Part shown: piece after piece, positions 32,068-43,820 of the stretch
How the letters are laid out: each line of letters opens with the position of its first letter
Position numbering within the stretch: position 1 is the first letter of the stretch
Origin: Fragum whitleyi
Lineage: Eukaryota; Mollusca; Bivalvia; Cardiida; Cardiidae
Assembly (NCBI GenBank): GCA_948146395.1
Contig: OX411559.1
Location: 41,948,239 to 42,012,238 of the forward strand
Length of the DNA: 64,000 nucleotides
Direction: 5' to 3'
Notes under the pieces: generated by a model
Databases searched by the model: none
Seen by the model: only the letters and a program-made list of their open reading frames with translations
What the model was told of the DNA's origin: nothing
Translations under genes and position numbers: made by a program

Positions 32068-33757
32068 AGCTCACCTGAGCACGAAGTGCTCATGTGAGCT
32101 ATTGTGATCACCTTTCATCCGGCGTCCGTCCGTCGGTCGTCGTCCGTCGTCCATCAACAATTTCTTTAAACGACATCTCCTCCTAAACTACTAGGCCAAT
32201 TAACACCAAATTTTACAGAAATGTTGCCTAGGTGGTCCCCTTCAAAAATAGCTAAAAGAATTGAAATCCATGAAAAACTCTGGTTGCTATGGCAACAAAA
32301 GGTGAAATTTTAAGAAAATCTTTAAAATTCTTCTTCTTCTCAACCAGTAGTCCTACAGACTTAAAACTTGGCATGGATGATCAGCTCATAGACCTGAATT
32401 AAAATAGCTAAAATCATATCTTTTTGGCAACCAGGTGCGGAGCACCAGGGGGGAGGGGGTAGTACTTTGGGTAAATTTTGTAATCTTTAAGCTTCTTCTT
32501 CTTCGGAACGAGGAGCCCTACAGACTTGAAAATTGGCATGGATGATCAGCTCATAGACCTTATTAAAAATAGCTAAAATCATATCTGTTGGGCTGCCAGG
32601 TGCGGAGCACTAGGGGGGAGGGGGTTGTACTTTTGTGAAAATTTTGTAATCTTTAAGCTTCTTCTTCTGAAGAACCAGGAGCCCGACAGATTTGAATATT
32701 GTCATGGATGATCAGCATATGGACCTTTATAAAAATAGCTAAAATCATGACTTTAGATTCATCAGGTGCGGAGCATCAGGGGGGAGAGGGTAGTACTTTT
32801 GTGAAAATTTTGTAATCTTTAACCTTCTTCTTCTTCTGAACCACAAGCCCTACAGACTTGAAAATTGGCATGGAGGATCAGCTCATAGACCTTAATAAAA
32901 ATAGCTAAAATCATAACTGTAATGCCACCAGGTGCGGAGCACCGGGAGGGAGGGGGTAGTTCTTTTGTTAAAATTTTGTAACTTTAACCTTCATCTTCTA
33001 ATGAACCAGGAGCCCTACAGACTTCAATATTGGCATGGATGATTAGCATATGGATCTAAAATAAAATATCTAAAATCATGAATGTAGGGCCACCAGATGC
33101 GGAGCAATGGGGGGAGGGGGTAGTACTTTGGATCAGTTTTTAAATCTTTAACCTTGTTCTTCTCATGGATCAGGAACCTAGCCTACAGACTTGAAAATTG
33201 TAATAGGTGATCAATATATTGACATTAATAAAAATAGCTGAAATCATGACAGTAGGGTCACCAGGTGCTGAGTGTCTTCGGGAGGGGGTAGTACTTTGGA
33301 TCATTTTTGAAATCTTTAAACTTCTTCTAATAAACCAGGAGTTCTACTGACTTGAAAATTGGTATGGGTGATCAGCATATGGACATTAATTGAATTAGCT
33401 AAAATCATGACTGTAGATTCACCAGGTGCAGAGCATCTTGGGGGAGGGGGAGTGCTTTGTTGAGAATTTTGAATCCCTACAGCCTTTATATTTGACATGG
33501 ATTGATCAACTCATTAAAGAAAACTTTAAAAGTCTCAGACTCAGCCTGTATATCTGGCATAGATTAGCTGACCACAGACCTTTTATGAAAAAAGCTTAAA
33601 TAAATAATGACCAGGGGAGGAGCAGAGGGGGGAGGATTATTTCAAATGTTATCTGATTGAATAAGTGAAAATCTCTTTTTCTGTGGTTGCATGGACATAC
33701 CTAGGTAATGAAGCTTTTTTTCTCAGGTGAGCGACCCAGGGCCAACGGCCCTCTTGT
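32068..33757 (+). mobile_element. AGCTCACC-type tandem-core element, shorter copy
   Basis: The ends and the 165-bp core type are the same as at 11741-15462, with fewer units (about 7-8). The 3' end is AGGGCCAACGGCCCTCTTGTT, where the loop differs and the stem is intact. It abuts a small hairpin (31998-32067, aagaaattgctt/aagcaatttctt) at its 5' side. Confidence 0.75.
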
Positions 33758-33899
33758 TTTTATATATATTGAGGTTTGAATACTTCATAAAATTTCAACA
33801 ATTCAAAATTTACCTCTGCAACAACTTTTCTTTCGGACCACTCTTAAGAATTGTCATTTGGTAATTGGTTAAAAATTGTGAAAAAACATCTTACATGCA

Positions 33900-34045
33900 G
33901 GCTGTTCATGAAGTGGCCAGCCCTGCGTTTAGGATAACAAAACAGTGCAAACTGTTTGCAAGTTATACCCTGCTTTGCACACAAGTTCATGTGCAAAGAA
34001 GAGTATTATTTTCAAACAGTTTGCACCATTTATTCAGGCTTCAAC
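33900..34045. mobile_element. GCAAACTGTTTGCA-type hairpin element, copy 2
   Basis: gtgcaaactgtttgcaagtt...caaacagtttgcac long stem with a decayed middle. Confidence 0.55.
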
Positions 34046-34129
34046 TTGTGTCCTCTGGGTTACAAATTATGCATCAAGCATGGGGATGTCAATTTGATCT
34101 TTCGTGATTTGCTAAGAGAAAAAGGTTTT

Positions 34130-34310
34130 ATGTACAGTGAGACCTATTTTCAGTGAGCTCTCAAGCGACATTCAACAAGATCTTGCTTAAGACATGTACT
34201 TGCTAATAGTAAATTTCAGTGCAAATGCTACATTTAATAATCAGCTGTCGCTTGCTTAATACAGGTCACTTGATGAAAACGGGTGGCTGCCAATGCAAGT
34301 CTACTATAAT
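34130..34310. mobile_element. AAGCAAGC-motif element, diverged copy
   Basis: gtgagacctattttcagtgagc...cgcttgcttaatacaggtcac corresponds to the element at 6925-7105. Confidence 0.4.
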
Positions 34311-34344
34311 TGTATTTAAATGTCAATGTTATCTGGTTGAGGTT

Positions 34345-34430
34345 GGGTTGGGAGAATTTATCATGACGAGGCTTTTGCCTCGTCATCATAATATCTCACA
34401 GCAAAAACCAGATAACACTTATATTTAAGA
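34345..34430. repeat. hairpin ATGACGAGGC / GCCTCGTCAT
   Basis: The inner stem is atgacgaggc tttt gcctcgtcat, with outer gttatctgg / ccagataac. Confidence 0.7.
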
Positions 34431-34540
34431 TACTAACATATTGTTTTATTTATATTGCAATCATTTTTCAGCCCATAAAATTTTATGAAACCTTAGAAAT
34501 CAAAGAATTTCAGATTAAAGTGGTTCTGGTTAAGATCCTT

Positions 34541-34700
34541 AAGGTAGTGGACCTGTAACAGTTCTGCAACATTTTGGAACTCATGATCTTTCACAATGTT
34601 GACCGAGGTTTCCTAATGAAATCATTAGGAAACCTCGGCCAACACTGTTAAAGTTCATTACTTCTGAAAAGTTCCCGAACTGTTACGGGTCCACTACCTT
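34541..34700. mobile_element. AAGGTAGTGGACC inverted-repeat element, copy 1
   Basis: It folds along its full 160 bp: aaggtagtggacc...gggtccactacctt outside, gaggtttcctaatga/tcattaggaaacctc inside. Copies are at 38331-38490 and 46511-46650. Confidence 0.8.
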
Positions 34701-34959
34701 AATATGCTACTTCAATAAATAGACTGCTTGATAACGTGAAATGTGATGTAAGGTCAATACAGCCCTTGCTGCATGATCAAGTTATTGGAAATGTAACACT
34801 CGTGTCATTTTATGTTTGTATGTGATATGTGAATAGAGTAAAACTTGTTTTGTAAAAAAGTCTTGCACTTCTTTATTATGTATTTGATGTACAAGGACAT
34901 TATTTATGAAATTATAAATGAAGATATGAAAATATATGAAGCATTTTGAGTGATCTTTG

Positions 34960-35640
34960 TAACCAATTCTTAAATGCTTTTCGGTGGTTTATCGAGGAAT
35001 AACGGTAGGTTATCACCTGAAAATCTCACCGCAAAAGCAGTGAAATTATCAAAAACTTATACCCTGCTTTTGTGCATTTCACCCTATCCGACGGCCGTCG
35101 CCATAGCGCAGTTGGTTAGGTATAAGACTTCCAATCTGGAAGTCGTGGGTTCGATCCCGGTGGCGGCAAATATCCTTTCCGACGTTTGTCTCTCACCAAT
35201 GGGTAGATAATCATAAACCTATGTGAGATAGCAGTCCGAGGCTAGGAAAGGGTGTAATGGTAGTACAGGTGAAAGAAATACCAGGAATCCATTGTTAGGT
35301 GCTCCGACCGCCGCGATATAACTGCGAAATTGTTGAAAGCGGCGTAAAACCCATTCAAACAAACCCTATCTGACATCATCTATGCGGGGCGAAATAAGTG
35401 ACGTCACAATGAGCGTTGCATAGCAATCAGGTGCAAAATGACGCGCTTTACGAAAATATGTCCTAGAAATTTCACATTTTGTCTCCTTTCTGCATTAAAG
35501 AAATAGAATAATCGTTTGTTTGTGGCTCTGCCATTCGTGAAAATATAGCTTTTGACGTTCACTCAATGAAATATAAATCGATCTTACACTGAAACAAACG
35601 ATTATCCTCTATATACTATTCTAAAAGACAGGTCTGAATA
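34960..35640. mobile_element. CGTGAAAATATAG family element carrying a SINE
   Basis: Blocks 34960-35091 and 35366-35640 are continuous in the neighbour copy at 35805-36130 (aaaacttataccc..., atctgacat.atct). The SINE interrupts it. It includes a TGACGTCA at 35399-35406. Confidence 0.6.
35092..35365 (+). mobile_element. full-length tRNA-derived SINE
   Basis: The tRNA-like head at about 35095-35168 has agcgcagttggttagg (A-box), an anticodon-arm-like acttcc...ggaagt stem and gggttcgatcccgg (B-box). The body and tail 'gttgaaagcggcgtaaaac' follow. CCCTATC on both sides looks like the target duplication, and the neighbour copy of the host repeat has it once (cctatctgac). This is the youngest-looking SINE here. 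Confidence 0.85.
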
Positions 35641-35804
35641 CCCAATTGATAACTAATGTCTAAATCCTAGAGCTTTTATAGGGTTTGTAGTATTTTTGTC
35701 CAATAAAGTCAAGGTCATTACACATTTTCACTTTTGTTTTTCAAATTGGGGGGGGGGGGGGGGCAGTGCAAAACTATTGGAAGTGCAATAGGTAGGGGTT
35801 AGTT

Positions 35805-36130
35805 TCTTTAATGCATTTTGGAGGTTTATCAGCAGATTATCATATTTGTAAACTCACCACCACACCAGTGAAATCATCAAAAACTTATACCCCAATTTTG
35901 TTCATTTCAACCTATCTGACATTATCTTAGTTGAGCCCTAAAACGCTGCTCAGCAATCACATGCCATATGACACGCTTTTAGAAAATTTGTCGTAAAAAC
36001 TTTCACAATTTGTCTTATTTATACATAAGGGAAAAATAATAATTTGTTTTTTTCAGTAAGATCAATTGATATTCCATTTCATGAACAACAAAATATTTAT
36101 TTTCACTAGTGCTGTGGTTGTAACAATGAT
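35805..36130. mobile_element. CGTGAAAATATAG family element, second copy
   Basis: Parallel to 34960-35640 without the SINE. It serves as the empty-site relative. Confidence 0.55.
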
Positions 36131-36520
36131 TAGGTGCACCAGCTGATAGGATAAAAATGAAACTTTTTGAAAATAGAAAAACGTTCTATCGAATGATAAA
36201 ATGTGAACATGTTTCATTAAAGGGACACAACCCCAGGAGCCTTGTCCACATTGACAATAATGTTTATTACCCAGTTACTTCCCTTTGATTATCTAACCAT
36301 GAACTTGTTGACCTATCAAACATTGCTATTTCACAACAAAACAAAATGAGATCAGTCACCAAGTTCAAGTACAAATATTTCCTTTTACAGTACAAAATAT
36401 AGATCATATGTAATATATGAACACGTAATCATGTGTGGATTTCCTTTCAAAGTTGTTGATTTCATCCCTATGCTGAAAGAACATTTGAATTGATGTGACA
36501 TAGTGTTTTACATTGGTTTT

Positions 36521-37915
36521 ATAATATGACCTATGTCACGGAAGTGAAATAAACCCGTTGAATATTTTCAGCTCACCGAGCACATCGTGCTCAGGGTGAG
36601 CTTTTGTGATCATTGAATGTCCGTCGTGCGTCGTCTGTCGTCCGGCGTCAACAATCTTAGTGTTTACACTCTAGAGGCCACAAATATGGCCCAATCTTCA
36701 TGAAACTTGGTCAGAATGTTGGCCAGGTCACAAAGATGAACCCTATCGAAAGTTGGAAGGATCTATGCCATATCACAGGAAAAGGGGCCTTAAAGACAAT
36801 TTTCTTGTTAACGCTCTAGAGGCCACAAAAATATCCCAATCCTCATGAAACTTGGTCAGAATGTTAATCAGGTCACAAGGATTAACCCTATTGAAAATGG
36901 GAGATATCCGTGCCATATCACGGGAAAAGGGGCCTTGATGACATTTATCTTGTTTACGCTCTAGAGGCCACAAATATAGCCCAATCCTCATTAAACTTGG
37001 TCAGAATGTTTGTCAGGTCACAAGGATTAACCCTATTGAAAATGGGAAGGATCCATGCCATATCACAGGAAAAGGGGCCTTAATAACAATTTTCTTGTTT
37101 ACGCTCTGGAGGCCACAAAAATGGCCCCATCCTCATGAAACTTGGTCAGAATGTTGGCCAAATCACTTGGATGAACCCTTTCAAAAATGAGAAGGATCTA
37201 TGCAATATCACGGGAAAAGGGGCCTTCATGACAATTATCTTGTTAACGCTCTAGAGGCCACAAAAATGGCCCAATCCTCATGAAACTTAGTCAGTATGAT
37301 GTTCAAGTCACAAAGATTAACCCTTTTGAAAATGGAATGGATCCATGCCATATCACAGGAAAGCCTTAATGATAATTTTCTTGTTATAACTCAAGAGGCC
37401 ACATTTTTGGCCGGAACTTCTTGACACTTGGTTTGGTGTAGAAATTATCTCCTTTATGACATCTGCCTATTTAAATGATGTGATGTTCCAGGGGTCAAAG
37501 AGAGTCAGGTGAGTGATCTAGGACCATCATGATCCTCTTGTTGATATTACACAGGTGTTATTACACTAGTGGAATAACTATGCAAATGAGCTCAGAGCAA
37601 ATAGCAATGCTATCTTATAACCATGAAAATGACGTCATAATGTATATATTGTGACATCAGTTTTAAACGGCGTTATAAGTTTCGCAGAAAAATTGAAATA
37701 ATAAATTACAGGGATTTTGACAATTTTTCGCAAAAATGTGGGTCATATCATAACTAGAATATCAAATTTGTGTTCATAAAATACCGAATTTATTAAACTC
37801 GTCATCTAAAACAGATAAAAACTGGCGTAGCCTCGTTTTTATATGTTTATAGATGACTCGTTTAATTAATTCGGTATTCAATGACCACTCATTCAATATC
37901 CTCTATTTAACTGTT
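36521..37915 (-). mobile_element. GAATGAGTGGTCAT family element interrupted by a tandem-core element
   Basis: 36521-36568 and 37542-37915 are the two parts of a reverse-oriented copy, matching 39785-40192 without the gap. It keeps one TGACGTCA (37630-37637) and a mutated partner TGACATCA (37652-37659). Confidence 0.75.
36569..37541 (+). mobile_element. AGCTCACC-type tandem-core element inserted in another repeat
   Basis: The 5' end CAGCTCACCGAGC...GCTCAGGGTGAGC is followed by a cgtcgtgcgtcgtctgtcg tract. The core has about 5 units of 145 bp (aaaaggggcc at 36780, 36925, 37070, 37215). The 3' end is CAGGTGAGTGATCTAGGACC, then ATCATGATCCTCTTGT. The flanking T-run matches the empty site with no duplication. 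Confidence 0.8.
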
Positions 37916-37949
37916 CCAGTAACATGACAATAATAGTCACAGTATTTCA

Positions 37950-38310
37950 TATACAGTAAAACTTGTGTTAAGCGACCACTTACAGGACCACCAAAAAGCG
38001 GTCGTTCATGGGAATGGTCACTTAATACGAAATACTGTGATAAATGTGACAGTTCATTTTGATACCATTTATAGATTGTCGGTCAAGTCGTACTGAATCT
38101 TATGATATTCGAACCTATTAGAATCGTCTAATTGAGACGATTCTAATTGGTTCTAACAACATAAGATTCAACAATAACCAATTTTACGATAAGAATGTCC
38201 TCTTTTTCGGAGATTTTGATTACGGTGAAGGGACTTTTTATGGTGGTCACTTAATACAATTGGTCGCTTAATAGACGTGGTCGCTCGAGCAATATCAACT
38301 GTATATCATG
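37950..38310. mobile_element. AAGCGACC-motif element with central hairpin
   Basis: The ends are tacagtaaaacttgtgttaag and its distant complement (ggtcgctcgagcaatatcaactgta). The interior has the hairpin gaatcttatgat...ttagaatcgtct/agacgattctaa...aacataagattc. Confidence 0.55.
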
Positions 38311-38330
38311 ACAGTTGATGAACCTACCCA

Positions 38331-38490
38331 TCGCTTCCTATCATAATAGTTCTGTGACATTTCGGCACCCATGAACTTCCACAATGTTGACTGAGGTTTC
38401 TTAATGAAAATCATTAGGAAATCTCAGTTAACACTGTTAAAGTTCATTACTTCCAAAACGTTGCGAAACTATTATGGGTCCACTACCTTA
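38331..38490. mobile_element. AAGGTAGTGGACC inverted-repeat element, copy 2
   Basis: Same fold as 34541-34700. The inner stem reads ctgaggttt / aaatctcag. Confidence 0.7.
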
Positions 38491-38495
38491 ATTGA

Positions 38496-38800
38496 TGAAG
38501 CCAAGCTTAGCTAGCTTAATCCATAACATGTTTTGCAGTTAATCCTCGGATCAGGAGTTTGAATCCTGGCTTGGCCAATTTTGATCCAACATTTGACCAA
38601 AGTCATTGTAACAAGCGTCATTTGTCTTCCACAAATGTAGGAATAATGAGTAGTACGCCTAAGAGGGATGAGCAGCTGGCGGCTTGGATGAAATATTGTG
38701 GATGTACTGGTGTGAAAAAACAACAGGAATCTATGTAAGGTGCACCAGCTACAATATTACAGCAATTATGTTGAAAGCTGCGTTGAACCGTAATCAAAGA
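38496..38800 (+). mobile_element. SINE, diverged, with AATCAATCAA tail
   Basis: ggatcaggagtttgaatcctggc (B-box) then a longer body variant and 'gttgaaagctgcgttgaaccgtaatcaaagaatcaatcaa'. Confidence 0.55.
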
Positions 38801-39015
38801 ATCAATCAAATGATGGATCCCAAGCCCCACCCCTTCAACTTGGTCATGATACGCCCCTCAAATATTGTAACATCATTTGAGCCTGCCTATGGCATTTCCA
38901 ACAATTTGATATAAATGTGTGTGCGAGGCGCAAAAATTGAGTTGGATTGAAAGCCACATAGTACAATTAATAGATTCCCTTTCTGTCTAAACACACTTTT
39001 AGACCTTATCTTTCA

Positions 39016-39650
39016 ACAAGATGGCCATGATGGTCCTAGATTGCTCACCTGAGTCTCTTAGACCCTTGGGACATCACATGAATTAAATAGGCAGATGTCA
39101 ACAAGGAGATAATCTCTACATAAGATCAATGCCATGGAATGTTTTCAGCCAAGATTGAGAAGGATATGCCTTTTCACTCTTTGATTTTAAGTAAAAAGGG
39201 ATGCACCCGGGCAAAGCCCTATTTTCACCCATCATGCTCAGATGAGCTAAAAGGGATTCGCCTGGGTGGAGCCCAAATATGACCCCAGGGTCTTGATATG
39301 AACAAACTTGGTAGGGGCCCAATAGATAATGCTACATACCAAATATGAAAGCTGTCTGCCATATGGTTTCAGAGAGGAAGATTTTTAAAGATTTTTGCCC
39401 TTTGATTTTATGTAAAAGGGTTGCGCCCTGGTGGAGCCCAAATATAACCCCAGGGTCTTGATATGAAGACACTTGGTAGAGGCCCATTAGATGATGCTAC
39501 ATACCAAATATGAAAGCTCTCTGCCATCTGGTTTCAGAGAATAAGATTTTTAAAGATTTTCTTATTGGACGACGCACAACTGACAACGGACGCCGGACAT
39601 TGTACGATCACAATAGCTCACTTTGAACACTTCGTACTCAGGTGAGCTAA
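39016..39650 (-). mobile_element. AGCTCACC-type element, reverse orientation
   Basis: On the minus strand the 5' end is AGCTCACCTGAGTACGAAGT and the 3' end carries AGCAATCTAGGACCATCATGGCCATCTTG. The core has two long units (repeated 'ccccagggtcttgatatgaa'). Confidence 0.65.
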
Positions 39651-39784
39651 AAATGTCAGAGATAAACATTTATCTCACTGGTCGATAAATGTTTAGATTT
39701 ATAGCAGCGATCTGTTAAAACCAAGTTTATTGCCGTTTCAGCTGGTTTGGCTTGACTATGTAAATATCAAAGGTAAGATCCTTT

Positions 39785-40192
39785 ACAATATGACCTACAT
39801 CGCCGTAGTGAAATAACTGTTGAATATTTTTGATATTACATGGGTATTTATAACACTAGTGGAATAATTATGCAAATGAGCTCAGAGTGAAAAGCAACGC
39901 CACTTTGTAACCGCGAAAATGACGTCATAATGTATATTTTGTGACGTCATTTTTAAGCAGCGTTATAAGTTCCGCGGATAATTGTAATGATGAATTTCAA
40001 GAAATTTGACAATTTCTCGCCAAAATTGGGGTCATATTATAAAATTTGTGCTCATAAAATACCAAATTCATAAAACAAGTCATCTAGAACAGATAAAAAC
40101 TCGGCTTGGCCTCGTTTTTATCTTTTTATAGATGACTCGTTTAATAAATTCGGTATTCCATGACCACTCATTCAATATCCTCTATTTATCTC
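39785..40192 (-). mobile_element. GAATGAGTGGTCAT family element, intact copy with paired CRE
   Basis: Uninterrupted copy. TGACGTCA at 39920-39927 and 39942-39949, again 14 bases apart. The outer stem (gataaaaactcgg...ataccgaatttattaaacgag type) is intact. Its gaatatttttgatatt is the empty-site relative of the insertion at 36569. Confidence 0.75.
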
Positions 40193-40675
40193 ACAGCAAA
40201 ATGACACCATTTCTGTCAGTTCGATGGGGTTTAACAACTCTTTAAAGAAATTTTTCAATCATGTTGCGGTAGCTTCAGCATCGAACAGGGTTTTACGCTT
40301 AGAATTTTTTTTGCCATTGCATGTACTGATCTCTCAGAACCAGCTGATTATTTTTGTCTTAGAGCAAGTACAGGTCGCTCAGATTGTTATTTGTCTCAAG
40401 GGGGGGGGTTCAATTTCTTAAATTCTTGGACCTTTAGACTGGTCTTGGTGTCAATCCCAAACCTAACCATGGATTCCTGGTACAGTTAATAACATTGTGA
40501 AACTTTACACTTACTAGTATAGTCACGACAATCAAAATCATTCTAAATCACCTGCAAAGTGATCCAATCATTCATTCAAAACACTAACTCAAATAACTCC
40601 AAAACACTCCTAGATGGTTAATTAAAATAAGCTTTGAAATCTTTCCTAATGATAAATCATCAACATTAGTTGAAT

Positions 40676-40915
40676 GAGCCTTTACGTGATATTTCCAACA
40701 ATTTCAAATATATGCAAAGCAAAGACTGACCAGCCTGTGCATCCGAACAGTCTGACCAGAGTCTTTACTATGCGTTTAGTAGATAGATAAGGTCTAAAAG
40801 TATCTGTAGAACATCAGGCAACTTTATATTTACAGCATGTATATGTCTAAGCTACTCAATAATTGTCCCGCACAAACATTTCCAATTGTTGGAAATGTCA
40901 CACACAGGCTAAATT
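40676..40915. mobile_element. TTTCCAACAATTT family copy
   Basis: Both ends are present (gagcctttacgtgatatttcc; ttggaaatgtcacacacaggct) around the hairpin gaccagcctgtgcatccgaa / cagtctgacc. Confidence 0.65.
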
Positions 40916-41340
40916 GATAAAAACCAAGATTTTAATGTCTGACGTTGATTTTTAAGCGTCAGGGGGGTAAGATAATATCGCTTATTTTGTCCAATTGGAT
41001 ATTGCTTTACATCCCCCCCCCCCTTAATTTCATTCCAATCTCACTGCTCTCACTCATTCAATATCATTCCAAAATCATTCAGCTTGTCAATTTCACACTG
41101 TTGTTAACTGTATCTGTACTACCACACCATTCTTTCTGAGCCTCAAGCTAGCATAGGTTTACGATTATCAACCAACTGATGGGAAATAAGTGTCTAGAAG
41201 GATGTTTGCAGCTGTTGGGAATCAAACCCAGGGGTGAGGAATTCCCATGCCCAAATTGTCCAACACAGGCTTTTCAACATGCGGGAAAATCATTTTTCTA
41301 AGCCAAAAGTCCATTGTCAAGTAAATACCTGAGCAAATCT

Positions 41341-41590
41341 TAATACAGTACTAAAAAGATCTAGGAGAAAAGTCATCACATTCTTTGTATCAAATGGGAG
41401 AAAACATTGTCTTTAATGAAGAAAATGCTGGATTGCAGCATTTTCTTTGTTAAAAAAATGTTTTTCTCAACATTTATCAATTCATTTTTTGGTGGGAAAG
41501 TTCATTTTGATCCTGGACAAGTAGGAAATCGACTTTAACTTGTCCATGGACAAGTGGAGAAAAGTGGTATTTCCACACCCCTGAAACCAG
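41341..41590. mobile_element. CTTGTCC-motif hairpin element, copy 2 (reverse)
   Basis: gaagaaaatgctggattgcagcattttctt hairpin and 'ggacaagtagg', 'cttgtccatggacaag' motifs, ending cacacccctg. Confidence 0.5.
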
Positions 41591-41609
41591 GGGCTTCATG
41601 ATTGGCAGT

Positions 41610-41880
41610 CTTACGCTTTGATTGATTGAATGGAGTTTTACGCCGCTTTCAACAATTTTTCAGTTATATCGTGGCTAGAGCACCTAACAATGGAATCCTG
41701 GTATTTCTCTCATCAGTACTACCATGACATCCTTTCAGCCTCCAGCTGCTATCTCACATAGGTCTACAATTATAAACCTATTGGTGAGAGACAAATAGTC
41801 CAAAACAAAAGAATGAGTGCCCCCATTGGGGATCGATCCGTCTTGACACATTACCAACTATGCTATGACAGAGTCTGCAT
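41610..41880 (-). mobile_element. SINE, reverse orientation
   Basis: The + strand reads gagttttacgccgctttcaac...gagcacctaacaatggaatcctggtatttctc...gatcgatccg; the tail is at the left and the tRNA-like head at the right. Confidence 0.75.
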
Positions 41881-42554
41881 GTATTCATTGAGAAAGGCAA
41901 AAATATCAACATAGATTGAGATCTTTTTTTTACTATTTTTATTTGTATTTCCTGAACAACATTAGAATAAGGTGACAATTTAATCTATGTTGTTACATTT
42001 TCCCTCGTCTCCTCCTCTCTTCAATTCGTATTTCATAGCACGTTTTTGCTACGCTTTTGCACATCACATTGATTAACGGTCTCTACGTCAAAACAACAAC
42101 AACAACACAAACAGAACAATATTACTGCGGGATTTAAAAAAAAAAACTCCCAAAATTTGCCATCGAAACTTACAATGACAAAAATAAAGACGCTATTGAA
42201 TTTATAAGTTTAGTTTCTCTGCCAAATTGATTAATTTTGTGTGGAAGAACATGTTCAAACTCTGCTGTGTATCGTCAGTGGCCAGCCAAAATGCAGCATT
42301 TAAAGCTGTTGTATACATCGTTTTGCCTATGAAATTATAATATACAAGATCTTTTTAAACAAAGTTAATGGGGTAAACGCAAATCTACTGGAAATGTCTT
42401 TAGAAATGCTAGCATTAAAATAATTTTGGTGCTGAGCCTTTCAATTTATGCAGGACAGATTTGATTCTTTTATTTCAATATTTCAAGGTCTCCATATTAC
42501 AGCTAAAATTAACAATTCCAGGGTCAAGATGTGAGGGGTAAAATTTTGATTCTA

Positions 42555-42660
42555 AAATCAATATTTTTCGATGAAACCCTATGATGTGGGTACTTAATTC
42601 GAGACGATTCCTATGAATACCCACAACATCGGGCTTATTACAGGGTAATTTGATTTATGT
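42555..42660. repeat. hairpin element GATGTGGGTACT / AATACCCACAACATC
   Basis: Inverted arms flank cgagacgattc. Relatives are at 51770-51880 and 53750-53860 (tgtgggta...tacctacaata; gtagtgggtactcatttga...tcaaatgagtaccaac) and a half at 44690-44760. Confidence 0.6.
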
Positions 42661-42665
42661 AGACC

Positions 42666-42893
42666 TTAACCCTATCCCAAACGACAAAATTTTAGGGTGG
42701 TCCAATTTGAAAGGAGCTGCAGACGACAAAACAAATCATAACTAAAGGAGAAAATAAGTATGTTTTAGCCCAGAAAATATTGAGGCAAAAGGAGAAAATG
42801 CTGATTATCAGCATTTTCTTCTTTTGCCTCAATGTTTTCCCTACCTTTTCTAATAGGGACGTCAAAACCCGGTCTTGTTTGGGAAAGGGTTAA
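42666..42893. mobile_element. TTAACCCTATCCC variant hairpin element
   Basis: The ends TTAACCCTATCCCAAACG and TTTGGGAAAGGGTTAA flank the hairpin gaggcaaaaggagaaaatgct / agcattttcttcttttgcctc. Confidence 0.6.
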
Positions 42894-42912
42894 GTCTTTT
42901 TCTTTTCATTAC

Positions 42913-42935
42913 CCCCCCCCCCCCCCCCCCCCCCC
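42913..42935. repeat. C-homopolymer of about 23
   Basis: Uninterrupted C-run directly after a hairpin element. Other homopolymers of note are G at 35747-35763 and 46447-46462, T at 58261-58285, and A at 58722-58740, 60463-60481, 62389-62430 and 63408-63429. Confidence 0.85.
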
Positions 42936-42999
42936 TTTATCTATAGCTCTGAACTTTTTTACCCTTAGCAAATTGCTAACAGCATAATATTATGGTTCC

Positions 43000-43085
43000 T
43001 ACTTGACTCAAATCTTTGGCAGACAGTAATTAACTAAGATCAGGCTGCACAGACGTGCAGTCTGATCTTAGTTTACACTGTCTTG
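43000..43085. repeat. hairpin ACTAAGATCAGGCTGCAC / GTGCAGTCTGATCTTAGT
   Basis: An isolated central hairpin of the TTAACCCTTGTCATGCTGA family. A similar one is at 60361-60402. Confidence 0.65.
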
Positions 43086-43302
43086 GTTTCTACTTTATTA
43101 TTGTGGGATAAATCTTAGACCAGGCTGGTTTCCATGTTCATAATTAGTCACTGTTAAAATCAGAAATTTAATACAGCAGGTAAAAGGTTTATCTACATCT
43201 TGTGTCGAGAAATAAGATTTTGATTTTCCACTTTGATTTGTATTCAGACTACTGCTTTATAAAAAGATTGAGTTTACAAATTCAAACTTTCTGTTTGCAT
43301 CT

Positions 43303-43308
43303 TTTATT
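43303..43308 (-). promoter_or_regulatory. candidate Tribbles polyadenylation signal
   Basis: TTTATT on the + strand reads AATAAA on the minus strand, about 40 bases past the stop. A second AATAAA lies at 43099-43094. Tribbles mRNAs usually have longer 3' UTRs, so the second or a more distal site may be the main one. Confidence 0.25.
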
Positions 43309-43348
43309 TCTTTTTAAATAATAAAGTGAAAAATAAAAACAAAGTATG

Positions 43349-43820
43349 CTAAATAAAGAAGTCATTATCATAATTCTTTAAAATAACGTCCGGAACAGTT
43401 TGATCGTTATATTTATTACTAACGGAAATAAAACTACTTGACGACGTATTTTGACTTAACCACGGATGACACAAAATTTCTTCTGCCGATAGTCGTAAGT
43501 TTGGGTCTTGGCGTAAAATATTTTTCAACAAACATTTCGCTTTTGTTGATAAGTTTTGAGGTAAAGTGTACTGGCCCCTTCTAATTTTACTAAACAGAAC
43601 CGTAGGTTCGGCATCGTGAAAAGGATAGCGTCCGACTAAAATTGTGTACAACATAACTCCGAGACTCCAAACGTCTGCAGCTCTACCACTGTAACTTTGA
43701 CTTCCGTTTAGAATTTCTGGACTAACGTACGCTGGACAGCCATGTTTATCTGACAGTCGATCATTATCTTCGTCATCAAGAACACATGCATCTTCCAGAC
43801 TATCGAGTCGTAGTTCAGTT
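43349..43820 (-). CDS. TRIB2: Tribbles exon 3 (C-lobe, MEK1 and COP1 motifs, stop)
   Basis: The first A completes a split Arg. 156 codons and TAG follow. They include [11 protein letters not shown] (SLE replacing DFG), [15 protein letters not shown], the APE-type segment, [24 protein letters not shown] and the C-terminal DQTVPD. The acceptor (ctattttcag) lies at 43821-43830. Confidence 0.95.

Noticed and set aside
35095..35168. Functional tRNA gene
   Set aside because: It has good A and B boxes, but it is the head of a full-length SINE with target duplication, and the anticodon loop lacks the usual T at position 33.
43303..43308. Calling the first AATAAA after the Tribbles stop as the definite mRNA end
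   Set aside because: It lies only about 40 bases from the stop in very AT-rich sequence where such hexamers arise by chance; kept only as a low-confidence candidate.
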